NCBI GenBank assembly: GCA_934699065.1
Contig: CAKUWD010000028.1
Span: 1-19,503, forward strand
Direction: 5' to 3'
Origin: an uncultured Treponema sp.
GTDB lineage: Bacteria; Spirochaetota; Spirochaetia; Treponematales; Treponemataceae
Length of the DNA: 19,503 bases
This document shows, piece after piece, positions 1-6,503 of the stretch. The position numbers and the translations under genes were made by a program. The notes below the pieces were generated by a model. The model did no database searches. It saw only the letters and a program-made list of their open reading frames with translations, and was not told the origin of the DNA. Position 1 is the stretch's first letter. Every line of letters begins with the position of its first letter.

Positions 1-717
1 GATAACTGGCTGTTCGGTGTGTACGACAAGACCTTCTGCTTTTTCTTTGATAACCCATTTTTTGTAAACCCTCGCAATGTCGCTTGAAGAAGTTCCCTTT
101 TCCATCTGCACCGGATGCACGAACTCGCATTGGTTGAGCCTTTCCACGGGGGTGTTGATCTTTCCCACGCGGTGGTTGAGCCTGTCGAAATCACAAAAAA
201 TCTCTACCATCTTCTCATAAGTCTTTTCATAATGTTCAGCCTGCCATTTTGAATCATCAATAAAAAGAATATCAAATGGGGAGAGGGCAAGAGAGGCGTG
301 GAGCTCTTTGTTTGCGACTGCGTGAATTACATCTGAAACCCGGCTGCGGCTCTTATCCGCTTTTACAAAATTCAACTCCGCGGCAAAGCCTGCGCATTTA
401 ATGCCGGCTGCCTTCAGCTTTTTTGTAAAAACTTCCAGACAGGGAAAATCTTTTTCTTCTTTCCCACCGGTTGTAAACATTACAGAAGTGCTCCCGTTAA
501 AATAAACTGTACGCATTTCGCCGTCAATCTTGCGGGTAATGCAGATATTGCTTCCTTCGATGTCCGCAATTTTTGACGGGTCTGTAAGAACAAATTTTCC
601 TGAGAGCCTATGTTTGTATTCAACTGCAGTTTCATCAAAAAGCTTTCTGCTGTTTTCGAGAAAGTTCTTTTCGGCATTAGCTGCAAGAGTGTCCTTTACC
701 CTTTGTAAAAGATCCAT
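1..717 (-). CDS. ATP-dependent polynucleotide ligase-like nucleotidyltransferase (partial, C-terminus beyond left edge)
   Basis: The reading frame is open for all 239 codons from an ATG at 717 to the window edge, so the C-terminus is missing. It carries the ordered motifs of the covalent nucleotidyltransferase superfamily (DNA/RNA ligases). Motif I is KIDGE, with the presumed AMP-accepting lysine at K63. A motif III-like GFAAEL has E114. FDILFID at 148-154 fits motif IIIa, and EGLVV at 228-232 fits motif IV. Motif V would lie outside the window. Family knowledge says such enzymes adenylate themselves with ATP and seal nicks; whether the substrate is DNA or RNA cannot be told. The ATG overlaps the upstream gene's TAA by one base (TAATG), so translation is probably coupled. 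Residues 179-199 are a 7-residue periodic stretch encoded by a 21-nt tandem repeat, which may be an insertion. Confidence 0.85.
   Translation of the reverse strand, partial: MDLLQRVKDTLAANAEKNFLENSRKLFDETAVEYKHRLSGKFVLTDPSKIADIEGSNICITRKIDGEMRTVYFNGSTSVMFTTGGKEEKDFPCLEVFTKKLKAAGIKCAGFAAELNFVKADKSRSRVSDVIHAVANKELHASLALSPFDILFIDDSKWQAEHYEKTYEKMVEIFCDFDRLNHRVGKINTPVERLNQCEFVHPVQMEKGTSSSDIARVYKKWVIKEKAEGLVVHTEQPVI
131..194. repeat. Three imperfect 21-nt tandem units inside the ligase-like gene
   Basis: Three successive 21-base units begin TTGAGCC (132), TTGATCT (153) and TTGAGCC (174). The last unit, with its left flank (171-194), matches the 25-bp palindromic repeat seen intact at 3397-3421 and 11048-11072 except for a few bases. 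Because 21 is a multiple of three, the units are in frame and encode heptads DRLNHRV, GKINTPV and ERLNQCE in the protein. Confidence 0.6.
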
Positions 718-1412
718 TAATAATCCTCCAGGTCAATATCTGTAAGGTGAATCAAAAGCCGGTAAGAAGTATTATCGTAAGCAATTTCGCCGCTCATAAA
801 ACCACGGTATTTTTTGCCGCCCTTCATAAGCACTATCGGATCTGAACCTCCGGCTCCACCACCAATAAACATCATTTCTTTTTTCTCATGCAACTGCTTT
901 GCAAGTTCAAATAAAAACGAATAGGTAAGTCCGTTTGTGTGAAAGAGCTGATAGGTATGAGTAAAAATGTATCGCCTCATAGCTTCGTAAACAGGAATAG
1001 TGACTCCGGTCCATCTGATTGGAAGAGTCTCATTTTGAATATTTGACTCGCTTGTGTTAAAGGTTCTTTGCTCCCTCAGATTTCCGTCAGAATAAAAAAT
1101 CTCTTCCTTAAACCTTACATCTGAAACAAGTTCATTTTTTTCGTTTGCCCAGGTGTAGTGCAGTTTACCGGTAAAGCGGCCTTCCTCTTTCAAATCAATT
1201 TCCGGGTCTCCATTTATAAGATTTTTTAAAAGCTGGTCGACCTCGTGCTGAGATTTTTCTTCCAGAGCAGAAATACTTGTCTTAAGAGTCGTCTTTACAA
1301 TGCGATGTGTTACAGCTGTACTTGTTTCTTCCTTTTCAATTTTTTGATAAAAGGGTGCAATTCCGATCATCGCGTTTTTTCCCCTGCCGTCGCCTATAGA
1401 AATCAGTTTCAT
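717..1412 (-). CDS. Uncharacterised 231-aa protein of the MoxR/vWA/ligase operon
   Basis: I do not recognise this protein. It starts at an ATG at 1412 with a strong AGGAGG five bases upstream, and ends by overlapping the ligase-like start codon. There is no signal peptide or membrane segment, so it is probably cytoplasmic. Visible features are an N-terminal ISIGDGRGKN stretch, a charged helical section around residues 40-75, a central beta-rich section, a glycine-rich FIGGGAGGSDPI segment near 182-193, and an acidic C-terminal tail, LTDIDLEDY. The GDGRGKN and GGGAGG stretches could bind a nucleotide or phosphate, but neither is a classical P-loop. The 17-base gap to the upstream gene and the coupled start downstream tie it to the operon. 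Confidence 0.8.
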   Translation of the reverse strand: MKLISIGDGRGKNAMIGIAPFYQKIEKEETSTAVTHRIVKTTLKTSISALEEKSQHEVDQLLKNLINGDPEIDLKEEGRFTGKLHYTWANEKNELVSDVRFKEEIFYSDGNLREQRTFNTSESNIQNETLPIRWTGVTIPVYEAMRRYIFTHTYQLFHTNGLTYSFLFELAKQLHEKKEMMFIGGGAGGSDPIVLMKGGKKYRGFMSGEIAYDNTSYRLLIHLTDIDLEDY

Positions 1413-1429
1413 TCTGCCTCCTACCTTTA

Positions 1430-2020
1430 TCAGAACATACCAAAATCAATGTCATCCAGATCTGTGATGTCAGATACAATAGGCTGGTCATCCGGCTGAT
1501 AGTCTTTTCCTCTTTTTGCGAATTCACCGGGCCTTACCTCTTTTTCAGGTTTTATCCAGAAGATAGTTCCCTTTCTTTGAAAAACTAAATCGCTACCTTT
1601 ATACAAAAATAATTTTTCGCCGATAAGCCTGCTCAGAATAAGAGTGTCACCGCCATTCAGCGTATAAACTGCTTTTGCATTTGAAGGACCGAGCCCCCTT
1701 TTGTCTGCCGGGATTTCATGTAAACAATCATTAAATTTCCAATAGTCGCTGTATTCAGAAACAGGCTTTTCTTCCTTGTTTTCTTTTCCTGAATAGATTT
1801 TTCCTTCTTCATCCAGTCTGCAGATACCTAAAGATTTTTTCGGGAACAAGGTCATGTCTGATTCATCATACATAATACGGCTGTATTCTTTGTCGTCCTT
1901 ATCAATGGCAATAACTTTGCGGTCCCCGTAAATTGATTTTCTTTTTAATGGGATAAGTTCTGCCGTATATGCTTCACACGACCATTCAAGTTTTACAGTG
2001 ACACGATTTTTTTCGTTCAT
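1430..2020 (-). CDS. Uncharacterised 196-aa protein of the MoxR/vWA/ligase operon
   Basis: I do not recognise this protein. The start chosen is the ATG at 2020, with GGGAGG six bases upstream; the frame also opens 11 codons earlier, but without a ribosome binding site. It looks soluble. The N-terminal half is rich in beta-type sequence and charged residues. The middle has LNGGDTLILSRLIGEKLFLY followed by a hydrophobic FWIKP patch. The last 13 residues, DITDLDDIDFGMF, form an acidic tail with aromatic and aliphatic residues that resembles the acidic C-terminus of the next protein. Such tails often dock to partners, so it may be an adaptor or substrate of the neighbouring vWA/AAA+ module; this is inference only. 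Confidence 0.8.
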   Translation of the reverse strand: MNEKNRVTVKLEWSCEAYTAELIPLKRKSIYGDRKVIAIDKDDKEYSRIMYDESDMTLFPKKSLGICRLDEEGKIYSGKENKEEKPVSEYSDYWKFNDCLHEIPADKRGLGPSNAKAVYTLNGGDTLILSRLIGEKLFLYKGSDLVFQRKGTIFWIKPEKEVRPGEFAKRGKDYQPDDQPIVSDITDLDDIDFGMF

Positions 2021-2058
2021 TTTTTCCTCCCGGATAATTGCGCGAACCACCACATCAG

Positions 2059-3375
2059 TTATGCTAAAACCGTAACAAATCCCGTTTTATTTAAGCTTTC
2101 CTTATGTAAGTAAAAAGATTGTTTATCATTCAAAATCCATAAAACTTTTGTTGTTAGCCTGTGATGAATTTCTGGCTCTGCGGCACAGCCGTCTGTAAAA
2201 ATAATCAGCCCGTCATAATCCCGCTGATGTTTTATTGCGTAATCAAAAAGAGCTTGAAAAGAAGTTCCTCCACGCCCCAGAACTTTTATCTGCAGACATT
2301 TTTTGAAGGGGAGAGGTTTGGGAGTTTTTAGTTCTGTATCAAACTGAAATATCTCAACATTTTTTATCCCTCTGTCAAAAACGTTACTTACTGCGTGATA
2401 AAATTTAAGAATCTGTTCATCATCGATAGAACCGCTTACATCAATGCCTGCAAGAATTTTTCCAGGTTCTGGCCTGCGTTTCTTACCCATCTGAGAATAA
2501 CCAAATCTGCGGCTTGGGCGCATTCTTGTAAGAGAGTAGCTGGAGTTATTAATTGCCTTAAAATACTCAAGAAGCTTTATGCAGGAAGGGATTCTTGCGC
2601 TTTTAGCATTTAACAAAGAAAGCAGGCTTTCAACATTATTCGGGAGGCTTCCCCATAAGGTCTTATTTTCCTTCATGAAATTGTCTATAGCTTTTGATGC
2701 TTCCTTGTCGTCACAGGACCATAATTCTGAGCCTTCTTTTGCAGAATTACTGACGGTGTCAGATGGTGCTTCTTTCGATTCATTGGCCACTGCCGCTGTA
2801 TCAGTTTCTGCATCAGGTGCCGCGTCCTGCCCCTGCGCAGTCTTTGAATCTTCACTGAAAAAACTAGAAGCAGTCGTATTGAACATATCAGAAGTAGAAG
2901 TGCCACTTTCAGAACAAATTTCAGTATCTGATTCAGTTATATCAGAAAAGGGGAGCTGCTCCGAATCTTCTTCATCGCTTTTTTCTGCCTTACGCAGCTG
3001 CCTGTAGTAATATTCAATATCCATATCTTTTTGAAAGCCATGTGCAGCAACCCCCTGCTGTGTAATGGTCATCGTACTTGCTTCGTACCAGAGTTCAATA
3101 TCAAAATCCTTGTCATTTTCAGGGTGGCGGAATGGATGATGCAGAATGATTCTTGTAAGTTCGAGAATCAAATCCTTACGAATGTTATCTCTATTTTTCT
3201 GAGCGATAATCTTTGGATTGTATTCAATCAGATTTTTACCGACTCTGAAAGGAATCTGAAGCAGAGGATTAGCATTCAGCTTCTGCATACAAAAGAGTCT
3301 GAAGAAAAGCGGATTGCTGTAAAACCATGGCATTGTGATTTCTTCGAATATTTTCTGAAAATCAGATTCTGACAT
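2059..3375 (-). CDS. DUF2201-type protein with C-terminal von Willebrand A (vWA) domain, MoxR partner
   Basis: A 438-aa protein. The N-terminal part (about 1-130) resembles DUF2201_N, the predicted metallopeptidase domain that accompanies such vWA proteins, but where HExxH is expected it reads LTRIILHHPFRHP (73-85). Residues about 130-220 are an acidic Ser/Ala/Thr-rich linker. The C-terminal vWA domain (about 306-438) has a complete metal-ion-dependent adhesion site: DVSGS (D312, S314, S316), T371 in GGTSF and D395 in FTDG. Family knowledge: such proteins act with MoxR AAA+ ATPases in remodelling or chaperone-like complexes. The gene for the MoxR partner lies directly upstream. The ATG at 3375 is chosen because AGGAG lies six bases before it. 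An upstream TTG at 3435 would extend the frame by 20 residues, but those are encoded by a palindromic repeat and look spurious. Confidence 0.9.
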   Translation of the reverse strand: MSESDFQKIFEEITMPWFYSNPLFFRLFCMQKLNANPLLQIPFRVGKNLIEYNPKIIAQKNRDNIRKDLILELTRIILHHPFRHPENDKDFDIELWYEASTMTITQQGVAAHGFQKDMDIEYYYRQLRKAEKSDEEDSEQLPFSDITESDTEICSESGTSTSDMFNTTASSFFSEDSKTAQGQDAAPDAETDTAAVANESKEAPSDTVSNSAKEGSELWSCDDKEASKAIDNFMKENKTLWGSLPNNVESLLSLLNAKSARIPSCIKLLEYFKAINNSSYSLTRMRPSRRFGYSQMGKKRRPEPGKILAGIDVSGSIDDEQILKFYHAVSNVFDRGIKNVEIFQFDTELKTPKPLPFKKCLQIKVLGRGGTSFQALFDYAIKHQRDYDGLIIFTDGCAAEPEIHHRLTTKVLWILNDKQSFYLHKESLNKTGFVTVLA

Positions 3376-3396
3376 TTTAGCTCCTATGGACTGTGT

Positions 3397-3421
3397 GGTG
3401 GTTTCGACAAGCTCAACCACC
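3397..3421. repeat. 25-bp dispersed palindromic repeat (copy A) before the vWA gene
   Basis: Perfect 7-bp arms GGTGGTT and AACCACC enclose an 11-base loop. It lies between the MoxR stop and the vWA ribosome binding site, about 21 bases upstream of the vWA ATG. The copy at 11048-11072 is its exact reverse complement. A degraded partial copy (GGCTCAATCACC) follows at 3429-3440. Confidence 0.9.
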
Positions 3422-3443
3422 GTTGCGCGGCTCAATCACCGTT

Positions 3444-4535
3444 TTATGCACTGACATCATAATTACTTACAAACTGCGAAATTGTTTCAGATATTTCCGG
3501 GCATTTAGTCTGAAGAAAATCTTTTGCCTTTTCAAAATTTGAATCTGTATAAAGCGATGTAAAATAAGCAAGGCTTTCAAATTTTCTGTTTTCATTGAGC
3601 CAGGCCGTAAATGCACAAAGGTTCTTTGAATAAGTTTTTGAGGTTTTTGCCGGAATAGAATCTGAGCTGTTCAGAATATCAAAAATTGAATCAATGATTT
3701 CTGAATATTCAAAAATCTGATATGGAGTCAACTTAATGAAAATCTCTTCACCCTTATCAAGAATATCAAGTGCGGAAACTTTGTTTTTCTCGCGGGTGGA
3801 TTCTGTTGTAATAAAATCTACAGCAGTAAGTTCCCCAATCACTCCGGTGAGAATTTTATTATGAACCGGTTTGAGCTCAGGAATTGATTTAAGAATATCA
3901 TTTACCTTTTCCCAGGCACGGCGGTCCGGAGTTTTAGTCAGATTTGAATCTTCTTCATCAACTCTGTAACAGTCGAGACGGTTAGGCTTTAATTTGATGT
4001 AATGAAGGATCCTTGAATCAAAGCCTTTTTTAGCTGCCCATTTGAGCCATTCGTCAGCAGAAGGTTTAAACGTATAAATGTTAAAACGGGAAACCAGAGC
4101 CGGGTCCAGGTCTGTCAGCTGATATTCGTCTCCGGCATTTACTGCAGAGACAATGCGGCTGCCCTGGGGAAGGGGACGACCAGCGAGTTTTTTATTAAGA
4201 GCCAGATCCATAATTGTCTGCAGAATCTCCGGGCGGGCACGGTTTAATTCATCGAGAAAAAGTACAATAGGTTTTCCATCAATAGGAAACCAGTAGGGCG
4301 GACTAAAGGTTGTAAGACCTGTTGCTTCATCATAATGAGGAAGACCGATTAAATCTCCAGGGTCACTCATCTGTCCCAGAAAGAGGGTAACAACCTTCAG
4401 CTTCTTTTTTGTGAAATAGTCTGTGATAATCTGCGACTTACCAATACCATGGTTTCCGGCCAGCATGATGTTCTGCTCGGGCGGAGTTACCTTGAGTACT
4501 TCGAGAAGTTCTTCCGTGTTAATTGTATTCTGCAT
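3444..4535 (-). CDS. MoxR-family AAA+ ATPase
   Basis: A 363-aa cytoplasmic ATPase. Walker A is GNHGIGKS (27-34) and Walker B is IVLFLDEL (D95, E96). The sensor-1 asparagine is probably N133 in AVNAGDEY, and an arginine finger is likely at R150 in LVSRF. The sequence after Walker B (NRARPEILQTIMDLALNKK) is typical of MoxR/RavA-like ATPases, whose hexamers remodel partner proteins with help from a vWA protein. The vWA partner is encoded immediately downstream, separated only by a palindromic repeat. The ATG at 4535 has GGAG ten bases upstream, and the Sel1-repeat gene ends 16 bases before it. Confidence 0.93.
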   Translation of the reverse strand: MQNTINTEELLEVLKVTPPEQNIMLAGNHGIGKSQIITDYFTKKKLKVVTLFLGQMSDPGDLIGLPHYDEATGLTTFSPPYWFPIDGKPIVLFLDELNRARPEILQTIMDLALNKKLAGRPLPQGSRIVSAVNAGDEYQLTDLDPALVSRFNIYTFKPSADEWLKWAAKKGFDSRILHYIKLKPNRLDCYRVDEEDSNLTKTPDRRAWEKVNDILKSIPELKPVHNKILTGVIGELTAVDFITTESTREKNKVSALDILDKGEEIFIKLTPYQIFEYSEIIDSIFDILNSSDSIPAKTSKTYSKNLCAFTAWLNENRKFESLAYFTSLYTDSNFEKAKDFLQTKCPEISETISQFVSNYDVSA

Positions 4536-4551
4536 ATTCTGATTACTCCAG

Positions 4552-5142
4552 TTATTGATTTCTTTTTTCTGCTATTAAATCTTCAAGAAAACCTTTTGCA
4601 GCAATCAGCTGATTTTGTGCATACTGTCTTTCTGCATCATTAATTGAATCATCTTCTGCCATAGAAATTAATTTTTTCAACCATTTAATTCCCTTCTTAA
4701 AATCTTCTTCAGTCGGAGCCTTATATGGTGATTCGCATTCTTTGTTAAAGATATGGCAGCGGAACCAGGCGTGCATACCAAGCATAAAAAGCGCAACGGG
4801 GTTATTTTCTTTGGCAGCTCTTTCAAGATAGAAATCTGAGGTTTCGAAATCCTGTTCAATGAAAATTTCAGAATCTGTATTTTTTGAATTCTTGCAGAGA
4901 CCTTCATTGTAAAGAACTCCAAGCACAAGATTTGCGCGGGAATTACCCTGGTCAGAAAGTTTTTTAAGAAGTTCTATATTTGTCTGAACTTCTTCTGCGT
5001 TTGTAGAAAGCTCTGTCTGGATTCCAATAAAATCAGCCAGACATTCCTGGTCGCCTTCATCAGCTCTTTTCTTAAGTTCCTTAAGACACCTTTTGTCTTC
5101 ATCGTACCAGCTGAAAAGAATGTCTACGGAATTGATTGTCAT
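4552..5142 (-). CDS. Sel1/TPR-like repeat protein, first gene of the MoxR/vWA operon
   Basis: A 196-aa soluble helical protein with Sel1-type motifs. Residues about 58-82 (LLKKLSDQGNSRANLVLGVL then YNEG) and about 105-127 (YLERAAKENNPVALFMLG) match the A-x-x-x-LG pattern of Sel1 repeats. A third helical pair at about 148-190 is less regular. Such repeats are protein-protein scaffolds, so the likely role is an adaptor or regulator of the AAA+/vWA complex. The ATG at 5142 follows a near-consensus AGGAGG at a good distance. It is the first gene after the divergent promoter region. Confidence 0.8.
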   Translation of the reverse strand: MTINSVDILFSWYDEDKRCLKELKKRADEGDQECLADFIGIQTELSTNAEEVQTNIELLKKLSDQGNSRANLVLGVLYNEGLCKNSKNTDSEIFIEQDFETSDFYLERAAKENNPVALFMLGMHAWFRCHIFNKECESPYKAPTEEDFKKGIKWLKKLISMAEDDSINDAERQYAQNQLIAAKGFLEDLIAEKRNQ

Positions 5143-5189
5143 AAATACCTCCTGTGTAAAAAAAGTAAGATAGAAAAATTGATAATATT

Positions 5190-5291
5190 AATATAGTTAA
5201 CAGGGCTCTCCAAAATGCAAAAAAAATTTAATTTTTTTGCTATTTTTTTTATCTTTTTTTTCGTTACTTCCAAACTTGAGTTAACTATATT
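5190..5291. promoter_or_regulatory. Divergent promoter region with perfect 12-bp inverted repeat
   Basis: The 12-mer AATATAGTTAAC at 5190-5201 is repeated inverted as GTTAACTATATT at 5280-5291. Each copy presents TATATT, a plausible -10 box, in the direction of the gene it faces: the Sel1 gene on minus and the FliM-like gene on plus. Neither copy has a good TTGACA-like -35 box at 16-18 bases. The GTTAAC core is itself palindromic. Between the copies lies an AT-rich stretch with an imperfect palindrome at 5217-5240 (GCAAAAAAA and TTTTTTTGC arms). A shared operator or activator site is inferred. Confidence 0.6.
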
Positions 5292-5308
5292 ATTCTGTGG
5301 AGGTTTTT

Positions 5309-5746
5309 ATGAAAGATAAGGTTTTAAGTCAGGAAGAAATAGACGAGCTGCTGGTTGCAATTAAAGAAATTCCCCCTATAAGAACAGAAAATGATGAAGA
5401 AAAGAAAATAAAAATATGCGATTTTCTTCGTCCAGACCTGCTAAGCAAAGAGCAGCTTTATCGAATGAAAATAATAATGGAAGTGTATGCTGCCCGGCTC
5501 ACAGACTTTTTTCAGCATGAATACGGCCTTGATACGGCTATTCAGTTTGACGGTATTGACCAGCTTACGCAGGAAGAAATCAATGGTTACGACAAAGGAG
5601 TAATTATTGAACTTTCAGAAGACTGGAATAGCCCTGTGTATATTTATCGCCGCGGCCTTTCCGATGAAAAAGAAAAATTATGCGCGCTTGGAAAGGTTTA
5701 TATGCTTTACGGAAGATTCGCAGTAAAGATTACACAGGTGATGTAA
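5309..5746 (+). CDS. Reduced FliM-like flagellar switch protein (145 aa)
   Basis: The N-terminus VLSQEEIDELLVAI (5-18) is the signature of FliM, the segment that binds CheY-P in canonical switches. It is followed by the conserved FliM pattern CDFLRPDLLSKEQL (37-50) and the helix after it, ending at DQLTQEEI. After about residue 95 the protein does not continue into the usual CheC-like middle domain. It goes straight to a segment (about 97-143, ending YGRFAVKI) that resembles the second half of a SpoA/FliN-type domain. FliM is normally about 320-350 aa, so most of the middle and half of SpoA are absent. The ATG at 5309 has GGAGG five bases upstream; the in-frame GTG at 5297 overlaps that site and is rejected. 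It is the first gene of a three-gene operon. Confidence 0.85.
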   Translation: MKDKVLSQEEIDELLVAIKEIPPIRTENDEEKKIKICDFLRPDLLSKEQLYRMKIIMEVYAARLTDFFQHEYGLDTAIQFDGIDQLTQEEINGYDKGVIIELSEDWNSPVYIYRRGLSDEKEKLCALGKVYMLYGRFAVKITQVM

Positions 5747-5777
5747 AACCTCAATATCTTTAAGAGCAGGAGACGTT

Positions 5778-6494
5778 ATGGAAGAAGAAACAGATTTAGA
5801 AGATTTATTTGAATATGCAAAGGGAGTTGCCCGTAAGCGCTTTAATGATGTAAATGCAAAATCTCTTGAGATGATAGAAGCATACATAACAGAAGGGTAT
5901 AAGAAAACTCTTATAAATCTTTTTGTGTATTTGGGGGAAGAGCGGGCGCAGAAAGCTCTGGAAAAAGTTCCGGAGCCACTTCATAGTGAAATAGAAAACG
6001 AACTAAGGTCAAATACAAAAAAACGAACCTCACCAGAAATCCTTGTAGATGCTGCTTATGTTTACAAGAAAGCCGGCTGGTATGGGAGAACAATGGCAGA
6101 TGAAGTTATTGAAAATCTTACGGGACTGGAAATCTCTGGCCTCAATTATTATCAGGAAGATTTTTTTGAGATGAATCCGATTCTCCAGATGAATATTGAA
6201 AATTTTGCAATCTCTTTTAATGAGTTGGCTCATCTTGATGACCAGTCAATTCAAAAGGTGCTTCGAGAAGTAAATCATGATGATTTAGCAATGGCTCTTA
6301 AGAATACAGAAGAACCTTTTAAGAACAAAATCTTCTGGAATTTATCTGGGGGAGGTCAGGCTTTGCTTAGGGAAAAAATGGAATTGCTGGGGCAGGTAAG
6401 GCAAATAGATGTTGAAGCCGCACAATGTAAAATCGTAAAAGCAACAATGAAACTAGAAAGAGAAGGGGAAATTATAATCTGTAAAGATTATTAA
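5778..6494 (+). CDS. Reduced FliG-like flagellar motor switch paralogue (238 aa)
   Basis: Residues 147-234 match the FliG C-terminal domain very well: FNELAHLDDQSIQKVLREV, DDLAMALK, MELLGQVR and a final EREGEIII. In FliG this domain contacts the stator and generates torque. Here the position of E. coli R281 is G192 (in LSGGGQALL) and that of D289 is K200 (in LREKM), while K175 (ALK) and the D288 equivalent, E199, are retained. The N-terminal part contains a weak FliG-like helical repeat (LFVYLGEERAQKALEKVPE), and no EHPQ motif is seen. FliG is usually about 335-345 aa, so this is a shortened paralogue. Spirochaetes are known to carry two FliG proteins with different roles. The start has GGAG upstream and lies 31 bases after the FliM-like stop. 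Confidence 0.88.
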   Translation: MEEETDLEDLFEYAKGVARKRFNDVNAKSLEMIEAYITEGYKKTLINLFVYLGEERAQKALEKVPEPLHSEIENELRSNTKKRTSPEILVDAAYVYKKAGWYGRTMADEVIENLTGLEISGLNYYQEDFFEMNPILQMNIENFAISFNELAHLDDQSIQKVLREVNHDDLAMALKNTEEPFKNKIFWNLSGGGQALLREKMELLGQVRQIDVEAAQCKIVKATMKLEREGEIIICKDY

Positions 6495-6503
6495 GGGGGA
6501 AGA

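Noticed and set aside
530..745. 71-codon open frame on the plus strand
   Set aside because: It lies opposite the ligase-like gene, whose KIDGE motif region is plainly the real coding frame.
2579..3007. 142-codon Ser/Ala-rich open frame on the plus strand
   Set aside because: It mirrors the low-complexity linker of the vWA protein on the opposite strand.
3376..3435. 20-residue N-terminal extension of the vWA protein from a TTG
   Set aside because: It is encoded by the palindromic repeat, and a good AGGAG site precedes the ATG at 3375.
5217..5240. Palindrome with A and T tracts as a possible terminator
   Set aside because: It lies between two divergent promoters with no gene ending there; an AT-rich promoter element is more likely.
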